DNA of 64,000 bases from Marinihelvus fidelis (GCF_008725655.1 NZ_VYXP01000006.1:200024-264023), one strand, 5' to 3'. Positions 7,730 through 17,101 are shown, counted from the first letter of the stretch. A program made the numbers and translations. Notes: generated by a model not told the origin, from the letters alone.

Positions 7730-8467
7730 ATGAGTTTCTCACGACGCGGCCACTGGCTGGCGATTGCGCTGTGCGCTTTGCTTTCGGCCTGCGCCGGCAC
7801 CCAGAATCGTCATACCGACCCGGTCAACGACCCCTGGGAAGGCTATAACCGCAAGATGCACGCCTTCAACATGGGGCTGGATCGCGCGGTCCTGCGGCCG
7901 GTTGCGAAAGGCTACGACACGATCACCCCGGACCCGTTGCAACGCGGTATCGGCAACTTTTTCCGTAACCTGTCCTACCCAGTCACGGCGCTCAACCAGA
8001 TCTTCCAGGGCAAATTCGTGGAGTTGGGTGAGAGCACCGACCGCTTTATCAAGAACACGACCTTTGGCCTGCTCGGGTTCATCGACGTGGCCACGATGAC
8101 CGACGTGCCGTTTCACGACGAGGACTTTGGCCAGACCATGGCCACCTGGGGCTGGGAGGACAGCCGCTATTTCGTGCTGCCCATCTTCGGCCCATCGACG
8201 ATTCGCGACACGTTCGGCCGCTCGGTCTACGGCACGGTCCACCCGATCAGCATCTATGCCCGTGAACAGGGCAATTACTGGCCGGCCGTCGCCGACGTGA
8301 TCCAGTTTCGCGCACAACTGTTGCCACGGGATGAACAGATCTCCTCGGCCTACGACCCCTACGTGCTGATCCGTGACGCCTGGTTGCAGAACCGCACTTA
8401 CCTGATCTACGACGGCGAACCGCCGGAACCCGACTACGACGCCTATCTGCAAGACCTGGAGGAATGA
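7730..8467 (+). CDS. mlaA: Outer-membrane lipoprotein MlaA (VacJ)
   Basis: This 245-residue lipoprotein has lipobox LLSAC with lipidated Cys21, then the family core NDPWEGYNRKMHAFN, GIGNFFRNL and GFIDVAT through to FGPSTIRDTFG. MlaA removes misplaced phospholipids from the outer leaflet and passes them to MlaC. In E. coli it lies away from the mlaFEDCB operon; here it is operonic, 29 bp after mlaC with a strong GGGGAGGA site. The next gene starts inside its stop codon. Confidence 0.95.
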   Translation: MSFSRRGHWLAIALCALLSACAGTQNRHTDPVNDPWEGYNRKMHAFNMGLDRAVLRPVAKGYDTITPDPLQRGIGNFFRNLSYPVTALNQIFQGKFVELGESTDRFIKNTTFGLLGFIDVATMTDVPFHDEDFGQTMATWGWEDSRYFVLPIFGPSTIRDTFGRSVYGTVHPISIYAREQGNYWPAVADVIQFRAQLLPRDEQISSAYDPYVLIRDAWLQNRTYLIYDGEPPEPDYDAYLQDLEE

Positions 8468-10230
8468 AAAGACTGCTCCCGCTCCTGTTGCTGATGTGCG
8501 CCTGTTCCGACCAGGCCACCGGCCCTGACGGCAGTACCTATGTTCACTCCATGGATGGCGCGCCCGACTCGCTGGACCCGGCGTGGGCTTCCACCATCTA
8601 CGCGAACACGGTGGTGGTCAACCTCTACGACACGCTCTACCGTTACCAGTATCTCGCCCGCCCCTACGCGCTGGCACCCAACCTGGCAGCGGCCATGCCG
8701 GAGTCTTCGGAAGATGGCCTGACCGTCACCATCCGCATCAAGCCGGGCGTTCATTTCGTCGACGACCCCGCTTTTCCCGGTGGAGCAGGCCGCGAGGTCA
8801 CGGCGGCCGATGTCATCTACTCGATCCAGCGCCATTTCGACCCGGCCACGCGGGCGCGCGGTGCCTGGCTGTGGCGCGACCGCATTGTCGGGCTGGATGA
8901 ATGGAAGGACGCAGGGGCCGACTATGACACCGATGTCGCCGGCCTGGTCGCACTCGACTCGCATACCCTGCAGGTCCACCTGACCCGCCCCTACCCCCAG
9001 TTCGTTCACACCCTGGCCCAGGGCTACGCAGGGGTCGTGCCACGCGAGGCCGTGGAAGCCTACGGCAGGGCCTTCGGCGCCAAAGCCGTCGGTTCCGGCC
9101 CGTTCCGGCTGGTGAGCTTCGACAGCGCCCGGGTGGTCATGGATCGCAACCCGGGTTTTCGTGCCGAGACCTTCGACCTGGCGGCCGAGGGCTACGACGC
9201 CGGCACGCAGTCCGGCCTGGGCCTGGAACCGTTGCAGGGGCGCACACTCCCGCTCATCGACCGCCTGGAAGTCGAGTTCATCGCCGAGGACGCGGCGCGC
9301 TGGAACGCACTGCGCGGCGGCGAAATCGACTATATCAAGGTGCCGGCGGCGCAGTTCGACCAGGTCCTGGCCACCCGGAAGCCCCTGTCCCTGGTGCCCG
9401 ACCTGGCCGACGAATACGCCGTTGCTGCCGCCCGCGAGGCCGGCTTCGTCTACACCAATTTCGACATGTCGAACCCACTGATCGGCCACAGCGACGACCC
9501 GGACAGGGACGAACGCAATCGCGCCCTGCGTTGCGCCATCATCCGCGGCTTCGACTGGGAGCAGCGAAACGAGCGGTTCTTCTCCGGTATCGGCGCGGTA
9601 TTCCCCGGCATCATTCCGCCGGACGTGCCGGAGCATGACCCGGCACAGGACAGGACGTCGGTGCAGCGCGACGTCGAAGGCGCCCGCGCGCTGCTGGCAG
9701 AGAATGGCTGGACTGCCGAGTCACTACCGACCCTCACCTACGGCTATCCATCCAGCGTCACCGAGCGGCAGATGTTCGAACAGTTCCGCGCGTTCATGGC
9801 CGATATCGGCTACCCGCATGACAGGATCAAGCCGCTGGTCTACGCCCGCTTCGGCGACTACCAGCGGGCCTACAGCGAAGGCGAGGTGATGCTGATCACC
9901 AGCGGCTGGACCATGGACTACCCGGATTCGGAGAACCTGGTGCAGCTGTTCTACGGCCCCCATGCCGCGCCGGGCGCCAACTCGGCCAGTTACAGCAACC
10001 CCGAGTACGACGCCCTGTTTGAGCAGGCGGCGCCGATGCCACCGTCGCCGGCACGCACCGAACTGTACCGGCGCATGAACCAGATGGTCATCGATGACTG
10101 CGCGACCATCAGTGGCCTGAGCCGGACACTGGTCTTCATGTGGCAGAAGGACGCCCGCATGCTCCCCGACCGGTCCTTCACCGGCGGCTACTTCCTCCGC
10201 TTTGTCGACATGGCCAGCGCCGACGAATGA
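8464..10230 (+). CDS. ABC transporter substrate-binding lipoprotein, peptide/SBP_bac_5 type
   Basis: This 588-residue protein has a short lipoprotein-like leader (Cys14 after a leucine run). It then follows the extracellular solute-binding family 5 layout: MDGAPDSLDPAWAS, LYDTLYRY, LAPNLAAAMPE and GLTVTIRIKPGVHF, then VTAADVIYSIQR. Such proteins capture oligopeptides or similar solutes for Opp/Dpp/Yej-type importers. It begins a four-gene transporter block joined by 4-bp overlaps and is itself coupled to mlaA by an ATGA overlap. The substrate is not evident. Confidence 0.9.
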   Translation: MKRLLPLLLLMCACSDQATGPDGSTYVHSMDGAPDSLDPAWASTIYANTVVVNLYDTLYRYQYLARPYALAPNLAAAMPESSEDGLTVTIRIKPGVHFVDDPAFPGGAGREVTAADVIYSIQRHFDPATRARGAWLWRDRIVGLDEWKDAGADYDTDVAGLVALDSHTLQVHLTRPYPQFVHTLAQGYAGVVPREAVEAYGRAFGAKAVGSGPFRLVSFDSARVVMDRNPGFRAETFDLAAEGYDAGTQSGLGLEPLQGRTLPLIDRLEVEFIAEDAARWNALRGGEIDYIKVPAAQFDQVLATRKPLSLVPDLADEYAVAAAREAGFVYTNFDMSNPLIGHSDDPDRDERNRALRCAIIRGFDWEQRNERFFSGIGAVFPGIIPPDVPEHDPAQDRTSVQRDVEGARALLAENGWTAESLPTLTYGYPSSVTERQMFEQFRAFMADIGYPHDRIKPLVYARFGDYQRAYSEGEVMLITSGWTMDYPDSENLVQLFYGPHAAPGANSASYSNPEYDALFEQAAPMPPSPARTELYRRMNQMVIDDCATISGLSRTLVFMWQKDARMLPDRSFTGGYFLRFVDMASADE

Positions 10231-11180
10231 GCACCGCCCGCTACCTGGCGCGGGCGGCGCTACAGGGTGCTGCGTTATTACTGGGCGTTACGCTGGTCAG
10301 CTTTGTGCTGATGGTGCATTTCGCCCCGGACCGCACCTGGGGCCTGTTGGGCAAGAACCCCACGGCCGAACAGGTGGCCGAGGTGCGTCACGAACTGGGT
10401 TACGACCGCCCCCTGGCCAGCCGCTACGTCGATTTCCTGGGTGAACTGGTCACGCTGGACTTCGGTCACTCCGACACCACCGGCGAGCGGGTCACGGACA
10501 TGCTCTCGCGCACGGTGCCGGTGACGCTGGCGCTAGTCATTCCGGGTTTCATCCTCGGCAATGTGCTGGGCATCATCCTGGGGCTGGCGGCTGCCTGGAA
10601 GCGCGGGCGCTGGCTGGACCGCTGGGTGATGGCCGGCTCGGTGGCGGGCATGAGCCTGAGCTTCCTGGTCATCATCATCGCCCTGCAGATCCTGCTGTGC
10701 ACGCCCTGGGGCCTGGACCTGTTTCCTGCCCGTGGCTGGCGCGTCGACGGCCTGGGCAGTTACCTGTGGTATGTCACCGTGCCGACGCTGGCGCTGGTCA
10801 CGGTCACGCTGGGCTACAACGCCCGCTTCTACCGCTCGGTGGCCGCCGAGGAACTGGACCGCAACCACATCCGCACCGCCCGCGCCTATGGCGCCTCACC
10901 CGCGACCATTTTGTTCGTGCATGTACTGCGCAACGGCGCGATCGCGATCCTGACCCGGGTGCTGTTCTCGATTCCGCTGGTGGTCGTCTCCGGCAGCCTG
11001 CTGCTGGAAACCTACTTCGGAATTCCCGGCGTAGGGCGGGTGACCTTCGATGCCATCACCAGCGGTGACCAGCCGGTGCTGAAGGCCGTGGTCTCGCTGA
11101 CCGCGGTGGCCTTCGTCCTGCTGCAGGCCTGCGCCGATGCCTGCTACCGCTGGGCCGACCCCAGGGTTGCCCGGTCATGA
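10227..11180 (+). CDS. ABC transporter permease, OppB/DppB type
   Basis: This 317-residue integral membrane protein starts at ATG 10227, overlapping the receptor's stop. It shows the family's N-terminal TM, a periplasmic segment (ELGYDRPLASRYVDFL), a five-TM core and the EAA loop AEELDRNHIRTARAYGASPATILFVH. It pairs with the OppC-like permease that follows. An upstream extension to 10140 would lie wholly inside the receptor gene and is not credible. Confidence 0.92.
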   Translation: MSTARYLARAALQGAALLLGVTLVSFVLMVHFAPDRTWGLLGKNPTAEQVAEVRHELGYDRPLASRYVDFLGELVTLDFGHSDTTGERVTDMLSRTVPVTLALVIPGFILGNVLGIILGLAAAWKRGRWLDRWVMAGSVAGMSLSFLVIIIALQILLCTPWGLDLFPARGWRVDGLGSYLWYVTVPTLALVTVTLGYNARFYRSVAAEELDRNHIRTARAYGASPATILFVHVLRNGAIAILTRVLFSIPLVVVSGSLLLETYFGIPGVGRVTFDAITSGDQPVLKAVVSLTAVAFVLLQACADACYRWADPRVARS

Positions 11181-12031
11181 CAGATCTTCGCCATTGGATT
11201 AGCGCACTGGGCCGGGCAGGCCAGGCCGGGCTCGTGATCGTCGCATTGTTCACGCTGGTCGCTTTCGTCATGGCCGTGGTGCCGGGGCCTGGCGACGCCA
11301 CACTGGCTTCCGGCGCCGGCCAGTGGGAACCGGCGAGCACACGGCACTGGTTCGGCACCAACCGGCTGGGCCAGGATGTCTTCGCCCGCGCCATGGGCGG
11401 CGCGGCCACGGCCATCAAGGTGGGCACGCTGGTGACGGCCCTGTCACTGCTGCTGGGCGCCGCGGCCGGCGCCGCGGTGGGCTGGCGCCAGGGCGGCTGG
11501 GTCGACACCCTGGTGGTCTGGCTGATGGGCGTACTCGACGCCATTCCGTTCTACCTGTTCGCCGCGGCCCTGGCCTTCGCCCTGGGCGCCGGCACCCTGG
11601 CCATGTACGCGGCCATGGTGCTGACGTTCTGGACCGCCACCGCCCGCCTGGTGCGCGCCGAGGTCCTGCGCCTGCGGCAGATGGACTACGTGGCATCCGC
11701 CCGCGCCATCGGCCTGCCGGGATGGCGCATCGCCGGGCGGCACCTGCTGCCCAACTGCCGGCACCTGCTGCTGGTCCAGGCCGTGCTGACCTTCGTGGCC
11801 GCCATCAAGACGGAGGTGATCCTCAGTTTCCTGGGCATCGGCGTGCGCGACGGCGTCAGCTGGGGGCTGATGCTGTCCGAGGCAACCCAGGACGTGCTCG
11901 CGGGCCACTTCGGCAACTTTCTTGCCGCGTCCCTCCTGATGTTCATCCTCCTGCTTGGCTTCAACCTGCTGGCGGACGCGTTGCAGGACCGCGACAGCCA
12001 GGCCCGCCCGGACGGGGTGCGAAGCCCATGA
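11177..12031 (+). CDS. ABC transporter permease, OppC/DppC type
   Basis: This 284-residue membrane protein has the family motif HWFGTNRLGQDVFARAMGG after TM1. Its EAA loop is RLRQMDYVASARAIGLPGWRI, followed by LLPNCRHLLLVQ. It is the second half of the permease heterodimer. It overlaps its neighbours by 4 bp at each end (ATGA), so expression is tightly coupled to the receptor and the ATPase. Confidence 0.92.
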   Translation: MTDLRHWISALGRAGQAGLVIVALFTLVAFVMAVVPGPGDATLASGAGQWEPASTRHWFGTNRLGQDVFARAMGGAATAIKVGTLVTALSLLLGAAAGAAVGWRQGGWVDTLVVWLMGVLDAIPFYLFAAALAFALGAGTLAMYAAMVLTFWTATARLVRAEVLRLRQMDYVASARAIGLPGWRIAGRHLLPNCRHLLLVQAVLTFVAAIKTEVILSFLGIGVRDGVSWGLMLSEATQDVLAGHFGNFLAASLLMFILLLGFNLLADALQDRDSQARPDGVRSP

Positions 12032-13848
12032 GCACAGTGCTGACGGTCTCCGGGCTCGCTGTTGACCTGCCCGCTGGGGGCACGGTCCAGGCGGTCCTGC
12101 GCGATGTGTCCTTTCACCTTGAACCCGGCCGCATCACCGGCCTGGCCGGTGAGTCGGGCAGCGGCAAGACCACGGTCGCGATGGCGCTGATGGGCCTGCT
12201 GCCGGCGGGTGCGCACCTGCGCTCCGGCACGGCCACGCTGCACGATCGCGACGTCGACCTCCTGGCCATGTCGGAACCGGTGGCACGGACCATCCGTGGA
12301 CGTGATGTGGCGATGGTGTTCCAGGACCCTGCGACCGCACTGGACCCGGTGCTGACCATCGGCCGGCAAATGCGGGCCGTCGCGCGCCGCCATGGTGTGG
12401 CCGCCGACCCAGGTACGGCCGCGCAGGCCGCGTTGGCCGAACAGGGCTTCCGCAGCCCATCGGACATCATGGGCGCTTTTCCGCATGAGCTCTCGGGCGG
12501 CATGCGCCAGCTGGTCATGATCGCGATGGCGGCAATGGTCCGCCCGGCAGTGCTGCTGGCGGACGAGCCGACCACGGCGCTGGATGTGACCACACAGGCC
12601 AGGGTGCTGGAAAACCTTCGTAAGCTGGCCCAGAGCGACAACATCGCGATCCTTCTGGTCAGTCATGACCTGCGTGTCCTGGCGCAGACTGCCGACGAAC
12701 TCCTGGTGATCCGTGACGGCCGTATCGTCGACGCCGGTCCGACCCGGCAGGTGTTGCAGTCACCGTCCAGTGACTGGACCCGGCAACTGGTCGCCGCCGT
12801 GCCACCGGATCCGTTCGGGCGCGGCGAATCACCAACTTCCGGCATCCCTGGGCAGGCGAACGACGTCCTGCTGTCGGTCAACCACCTGGATATCCGTTAC
12901 CACGCCGCCGGGATTTTTGGCGGTCGCCGGGGGCCGGCGAAGCAGGCGGTCATCAACGTCAGCCTGCAGCTACGACGCGGCCAGGCCTATGGGCTGGCCG
13001 GCGAGTCCGGCTCCGGCAAGAGTTCCCTGGCGCGCGCCATCATGGGGCTGGCACCCGATCCCGGCGGCGAGATCCTGTTCAACGGCGAGCAGCTGGCGAC
13101 ACGGCCGGCCGACCGCAGCCCGGAGCAACTTCGCCGTATCCAGGTGGTGTTCCAGGATCCGGATGCTGCCCTTAGCCCGCGCCGGTCGATCGAACAGGCC
13201 CTGCTTGAGCCGCTGCAGCATTTTGGCCTGGGCGCCGCTGCCGAACAGGCACACCGGGTTCGCGCGGCCCTGGCCGATGTAGGCCTGGAAGACGACATCC
13301 TGCCGCGGCGGCCGCGGCAGCTGTCCAGCGGCCAGCGCCAACGGGTCGCCATTGCGCGGGCCCTGGTCTGCGAGCCCGACCTGCTGGTGGCCGACGAAGC
13401 CGTCTCGGCCCTGGACATGACCACCCAGGCCCGGGTCCTGGCGCTGCTGAAACACTTGTGCGAAGAGCGCGGCATCGCGCTGATGTTCATCTCCCACGAC
13501 CTGTCGGTGGTGGCTGAACTGGCCGATACCGCGGGCGTCATGCTCAATGGTCACCTGGTCGAACAGGCGCCAGTGAACACGCTGTTCACTGCCCCGCGCC
13601 ACCCCTACACGCGCAAACTCGCCGCCGCCTCGCCCCGGCTGGCGCACGCCGGCCCGGCGCCGGAGATCAGCGCACTGGACGGCCTGGACGCGACGCCCTC
13701 GCACGGCTGCGTCTACCAGCACCGCTGCGAGCGCGCCACCGGGCTCTGCACCGAGTCCTCGCCCGAAGCCGTTTCGGGTGCGAACGGCGTTCGCATAGAA
13801 TGTCATTTTCCAATCACGGTACCCGCTGATGAACCATCAAACGGCTGA
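12028..13848 (+). CDS. Fused dual-ATPase subunit of a peptide-type ABC transporter (DppD-DppF / YejF-like)
   Basis: This 606-residue protein carries two complete ABC domains. The first has Walker A GESGSGKTT (41-49), LSGGMRQ and VLLADEP. The second has GESGSGKSS (325-333), LSSGQRQR and LLVADEA. The C-terminus has the cysteine cluster common to this family (CVYQHRCERATGLC). Fusion of the D and F subunits is also seen in E. coli YejF, where it serves YejABE. ATG 12028 overlaps the permease stop; the open frame upstream to 11323 is a shadow of the permease gene. The signature of domain 2 is LSSGQ rather than LSGGQ. Confidence 0.93.
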   Translation: MSTVLTVSGLAVDLPAGGTVQAVLRDVSFHLEPGRITGLAGESGSGKTTVAMALMGLLPAGAHLRSGTATLHDRDVDLLAMSEPVARTIRGRDVAMVFQDPATALDPVLTIGRQMRAVARRHGVAADPGTAAQAALAEQGFRSPSDIMGAFPHELSGGMRQLVMIAMAAMVRPAVLLADEPTTALDVTTQARVLENLRKLAQSDNIAILLVSHDLRVLAQTADELLVIRDGRIVDAGPTRQVLQSPSSDWTRQLVAAVPPDPFGRGESPTSGIPGQANDVLLSVNHLDIRYHAAGIFGGRRGPAKQAVINVSLQLRRGQAYGLAGESGSGKSSLARAIMGLAPDPGGEILFNGEQLATRPADRSPEQLRRIQVVFQDPDAALSPRRSIEQALLEPLQHFGLGAAAEQAHRVRAALADVGLEDDILPRRPRQLSSGQRQRVAIARALVCEPDLLVADEAVSALDMTTQARVLALLKHLCEERGIALMFISHDLSVVAELADTAGVMLNGHLVEQAPVNTLFTAPRHPYTRKLAAASPRLAHAGPAPEISALDGLDATPSHGCVYQHRCERATGLCTESSPEAVSGANGVRIECHFPITVPADEPSNG

Positions 13849-14323
13849 TGTTCCGCCCTCACCCCGCGCCTGGCGCCTGCCGGCCCTTTGCACCGCCCTG
13901 CTGTTGCTGTTGACGGCTTGCGGCGGCGGTGGTGTCAAGGGCGAGGCGCCGTTCGTGCAGGTCACCAGCTGGCGCATCGACGGAAACGCGCTGGCGGTGA
14001 GCTTGCGGCTGCGCAACGTCAACAGTGAAGCCCTGGTCGTTGACAGTATTCACCTCGATATCGAAGTGGACGATACGCCGCTGGCCACCCATATCGCCCA
14101 GCAGCGGTTCGAGATCGCGGCCAATGGCATGGAGTCGCTGGAACTGCAACTGACCGCCAAGGATGACGGCGTCGCCGCGCTGGAGCGACTTTCCAGCGGC
14201 GAGACCGGCAGCCTGCGCACCCGTATCGAGGGCGATGTCATCAGCCCGGACGAGGGGCGCCTGGCCTTTCATCGTGATGGTCATATCTACACGGTCCCCG
14301 GCCGCCCCGGGAACTTCCGCTGA
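13829..14323 (+). CDS. LEA14-like (LEA type 2) lipoprotein
   Basis: This 164-residue protein has a long leader and lipobox LLTAC (Cys31), then an all-beta domain (WRIDGNALAVSLRLRNVNSEAL) that resembles the Water-stress/Hypersensitive fold of bacterial LEA-2 lipoproteins. Its start overlaps the end of the ATPase gene by 20 bp, so it probably belongs to the same transcript. The function of these lipoproteins is poorly defined. Confidence 0.7.
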   Translation: MNHQTADVPPSPRAWRLPALCTALLLLLTACGGGGVKGEAPFVQVTSWRIDGNALAVSLRLRNVNSEALVVDSIHLDIEVDDTPLATHIAQQRFEIAANGMESLELQLTAKDDGVAALERLSSGETGSLRTRIEGDVISPDEGRLAFHRDGHIYTVPGRPGNFR

Positions 14324-14396
14324 GCCCGCATTGCGCCGGCACCGGCAGGGGCGGTAGGCTACTTCGCCTGGACCGCATTCTTCGGCGAGTACGCAC

Positions 14397-14954
14397 ATGA
14401 GAATCAGCTTCGACCTCAGCCAGTCCGACCTGGAACATTTCCGTGAAGTCATGACCCGCGCCCGCGAGGCGGCGAAGGAACATGACGTCGACCAGGTGAT
14501 CGACAGCGCCCGCGCGTTGATCACCGAGATCAACAGTTCCGAAACCTCGGATTTCATCCGTGACCGGATGCATACGCTGGAAACCCTGATCGGCATGGTG
14601 CTGGATTCCGGCTGGGGCCTGGTGGCCGAAGACCGCCAGCGTGTGATCGAGGCGCTGTCCTACTTTGCCGAGGCCGACGACCTGATCCCCGATGACATCC
14701 CGGTGCTCGGCTACCTGGACGACGCGATCATGATCGAGATCGTCGCCGAGGAGCTCAAGCACGAGATCCAGGCCTACCGGGATTTCGTCGTCTTCCGTTC
14801 CGCCGAGCAGGCCCGCCTGGGCGAGTCGGCTGAAGATGTCGAGCGTGCCGACTGGCTCGAGTCACGGCGCCAGCAACTGCATTCACGCATGCGCCGCCGG
14901 CGCCGCCGGGGTGGCGACAAGAGCGGCAGCAAGTCGCCGTTCTCGCTCTTCTGA
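14397..14954 (+). CDS. YkvA / DUF1232 family protein
   Basis: This 185-residue protein has the DUF1232 core near residues 78-115: YFAEADDLIPDDIPVLGYLDDAIMI. The N-terminal half is helical and acidic. The tail (residues about 160-178) is strongly basic, with a run of six or more arginines. Most YkvA proteins have a hydrophobic segment around this core; here it is weakly hydrophobic, so a soluble or peripheral protein is possible. Molecular role unknown. Confidence 0.75.
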   Translation: MRISFDLSQSDLEHFREVMTRAREAAKEHDVDQVIDSARALITEINSSETSDFIRDRMHTLETLIGMVLDSGWGLVAEDRQRVIEALSYFAEADDLIPDDIPVLGYLDDAIMIEIVAEELKHEIQAYRDFVVFRSAEQARLGESAEDVERADWLESRRQQLHSRMRRRRRRGGDKSGSKSPFSLF

Positions 14955-14972
14955 GCCATCGGTTCCAGGCCC

Positions 14973-16121
14973 GTGGCTGCAGACCACCTTCCCATACTCA
15001 TCGGCGTTGAGATCGATGCCGAGCGCCTGCCGGAAGGCGCGCCGCGGACCACCATCGACCGGAACAGTGCCGAGCAGCTGCTCGCCCACCTGGCCACCGA
15101 CCTGGCCGCGCTGGCGCCGGGCGCCCGTCACTGTTCACTCGCGCTCTCCGGCGCGCTGTATGACCCCACCGAAATCCTTCGCCCCGGTTACCCGGTGTTC
15201 GCCGCGCTGGCACAGTTGCAGAAGCACGCCGGCGACCAGGGGCCGCGACTGCTCAGCGTCGGCGCCGATGGCGAGCGCATGCCGCTGGACGGCCTGCAGC
15301 CCGGCTCGGCGGTGCCACGGGGCGCGCTGCAGCTGCTCGCACTGTCGCTGTCCGGCCCGGCGGACGAACTGGAACTGATTGCAGAGGAGGCCGAATACCG
15401 GTTTCTTGAAGAAGGACAGTTGTCTGCGCACACGGCCAAGGCCGTCGAGGCGCATTTCCGCCTGGCGACAGCGCATGCCCGGTTCATGACCCTGACCGAC
15501 ATGCAGGCCATGCTGCGCCTGCAACTGGAGCATTTTGGCTTCCTGCCGCTCTGGGAGTTGTTGCAGGCGGCCCTGGAGCAGGACGACGAGCCACTCGAGG
15601 TCCGCGCGGCCCAGGGCCAGCAGTTCCAGTGGACCGGCGACCGGGTGCTGGCGCGTTTCGAAACCTTTGATTACTGGGCTAGCCACGGCGGCGGTGCAGA
15701 ACTGCCCGCCGACGAGGCCGCGCTGGCGAGTGCTTACGGCGCCTGGACTCGCGGCTACCGCCAGTTCCTGATCACGCTGCGGGCGCATGACGTGCCATTG
15801 GAGCAACACTTGCCCGGCAGCACGACCCCGCTGTCGGGCGAGTTCCTGCTCGAGGATACCGGGCCGGTACACGGCGATGACGAAATCGCGGGCATCACCG
15901 AGCACAGTTGCGACGACACCGGCATGATCGCCGTGTCGGTCATCGACGATGGCCGGCTGCTGAACTATTACCCGCTGGCGGCTGCCGGCGTGGACGCCCT
16001 GCACGCGCGGATTCGCGCGTCGAGCAGCGGCTGCGGGCTGTCCTACCCCGGCACCATGGTCATCGACACGGCCTCGCGCCGGCTGGCGCCGGATACGCTG
16101 GCGGACAGCGCCAGCGCTTGA
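14973..16121 (+). CDS. Conserved-looking hypothetical protein, 382 aa
   Basis: I do not recognise this protein. It starts with GTG at 14973, 18 bp after the DUF1232 gene, with no clear ribosome site. It has no signal peptide or membrane segment and is acidic. It contains an alpha-helical middle region (residues about 130-210) and a C-terminal part containing CDDTGMIAVSVIDDGRLLNYYPLAAAG. Third-position GC and frame length support a real gene. Co-orientation with the DUF1232 gene suggests a shared transcript. Confidence 0.65.
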   Translation: MAADHLPILIGVEIDAERLPEGAPRTTIDRNSAEQLLAHLATDLAALAPGARHCSLALSGALYDPTEILRPGYPVFAALAQLQKHAGDQGPRLLSVGADGERMPLDGLQPGSAVPRGALQLLALSLSGPADELELIAEEAEYRFLEEGQLSAHTAKAVEAHFRLATAHARFMTLTDMQAMLRLQLEHFGFLPLWELLQAALEQDDEPLEVRAAQGQQFQWTGDRVLARFETFDYWASHGGGAELPADEAALASAYGAWTRGYRQFLITLRAHDVPLEQHLPGSTTPLSGEFLLEDTGPVHGDDEIAGITEHSCDDTGMIAVSVIDDGRLLNYYPLAAAGVDALHARIRASSSGCGLSYPGTMVIDTASRRLAPDTLADSASA

Positions 16122-16177
16122 ACCGGGCCCCGCCCCACCCCATCTTCTGAACTGACCCCGAACGACGGAACCCAACC

Positions 16178-17101
16178 ATGTCCCTTTCCGATGCCACCCG
16201 CGAGAAAATCGAGCACTACCTGGACCAGGACCGCGTCGTCCTGTTCATGAAGGGCTCCCCGCGCCAGCCCATGTGCGGCTTCTCCGCCAAGACCGCGGGC
16301 ATGCTCGACAGCCTGCTCGGCGAGTACACCAGTGTCGACGTGCTGGCGGACGAGGAAATCCGCGAAGGCATCAAGGTCTACGGCCAGTGGCCCACCATTC
16401 CGCAGCTGTACATCGACAAGGAACTGGTCGGCGGCTGCGACATCGTCACCGGCATGTTCAACAACGGCGAACTGCATGAAATGCTGGGCCTGGAAAAGCC
16501 CGACCGCACGCCGCCGGAAATCATCATCACCGAGGCGGCGGCCGCCAAGATTGCCGAGGCCATGGCCGATCATGACGATGTCGCCCTGCACCTGCAGGTC
16601 GATGCCGACTGGCAGACCCGCTTCAGCCTGGCACCCGCGCAGGGCGGCGAAATCGCCACACAGGCCGGCGGCCTGACGGTCCTGCTGGACCTGGCCTCCG
16701 CACAGCGCGCCCGCGGCGCGAAGATCGACTGGGTCAGCACCATGCAGGGCGAAGGCCTGTCCATCGACCTGCCCGGCGCGCCCGCACCGGTGCCGCAGAT
16801 GCCGGTCGCGGAGCTGAAAGACAAGCTCGACGCAGGCGCCATCACGCTGGTCGATGTCCGCCCGATGGACGAGCGTGAAAAGGCCTCCATCGAGGGTGCG
16901 CTGGGCATGGACGCGACGGTCATGTCGCAACTCGAAGCGATGCCGACGGATACGCCCATCGCGTTTATCTGCCACACCGGTGTCCGCAGCCAGGCGGCGG
17001 CCGAACACTTCCGCAAACTGGGCTTTACCGCGGTGGCCAACGTGGCTGGCGGTATCCATGCCTGGTCGGTGGAAATCGACCCGTCCATCCCGACGTACTG
17101 A
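16178..17101 (+). CDS. Grx4-type monothiol glutaredoxin fused to an A-type-like domain and a rhodanese domain
   Basis: The 307 residues form three domains. Residues 1-108 are a monothiol glutaredoxin with active site CGFS (33-36), WPTIPQLYIDKELVGGCDI and the glutathione-site TVP-like loop. Residues about 113-198 look like a HesB/IscA fold (PEIIITEAAAAKIAEAM) but lack the three cluster-binding cysteines. Residues about 205-307 are a rhodanese with active cysteine 265 in CHTGVRS. Grx4 proteins carry or deliver [2Fe-2S] clusters; the fusion suggests sulfur or Fe-S trafficking. I recall similar fusions in Xanthomonadaceae. The ribosome site is ACGGAACCC. Confidence 0.9.
   Translation: MSLSDATREKIEHYLDQDRVVLFMKGSPRQPMCGFSAKTAGMLDSLLGEYTSVDVLADEEIREGIKVYGQWPTIPQLYIDKELVGGCDIVTGMFNNGELHEMLGLEKPDRTPPEIIITEAAAAKIAEAMADHDDVALHLQVDADWQTRFSLAPAQGGEIATQAGGLTVLLDLASAQRARGAKIDWVSTMQGEGLSIDLPGAPAPVPQMPVAELKDKLDAGAITLVDVRPMDEREKASIEGALGMDATVMSQLEAMPTDTPIAFICHTGVRSQAAAEHFRKLGFTAVANVAGGIHAWSVEIDPSIPTY

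Noticed and set aside
11323-12027. Long N-terminal extension of the fused ABC ATPase frame
   Set aside because: It overlaps the OppC-like permease in another frame; ATG 12028 has the usual ATGA coupling and the ABC domain starts there.
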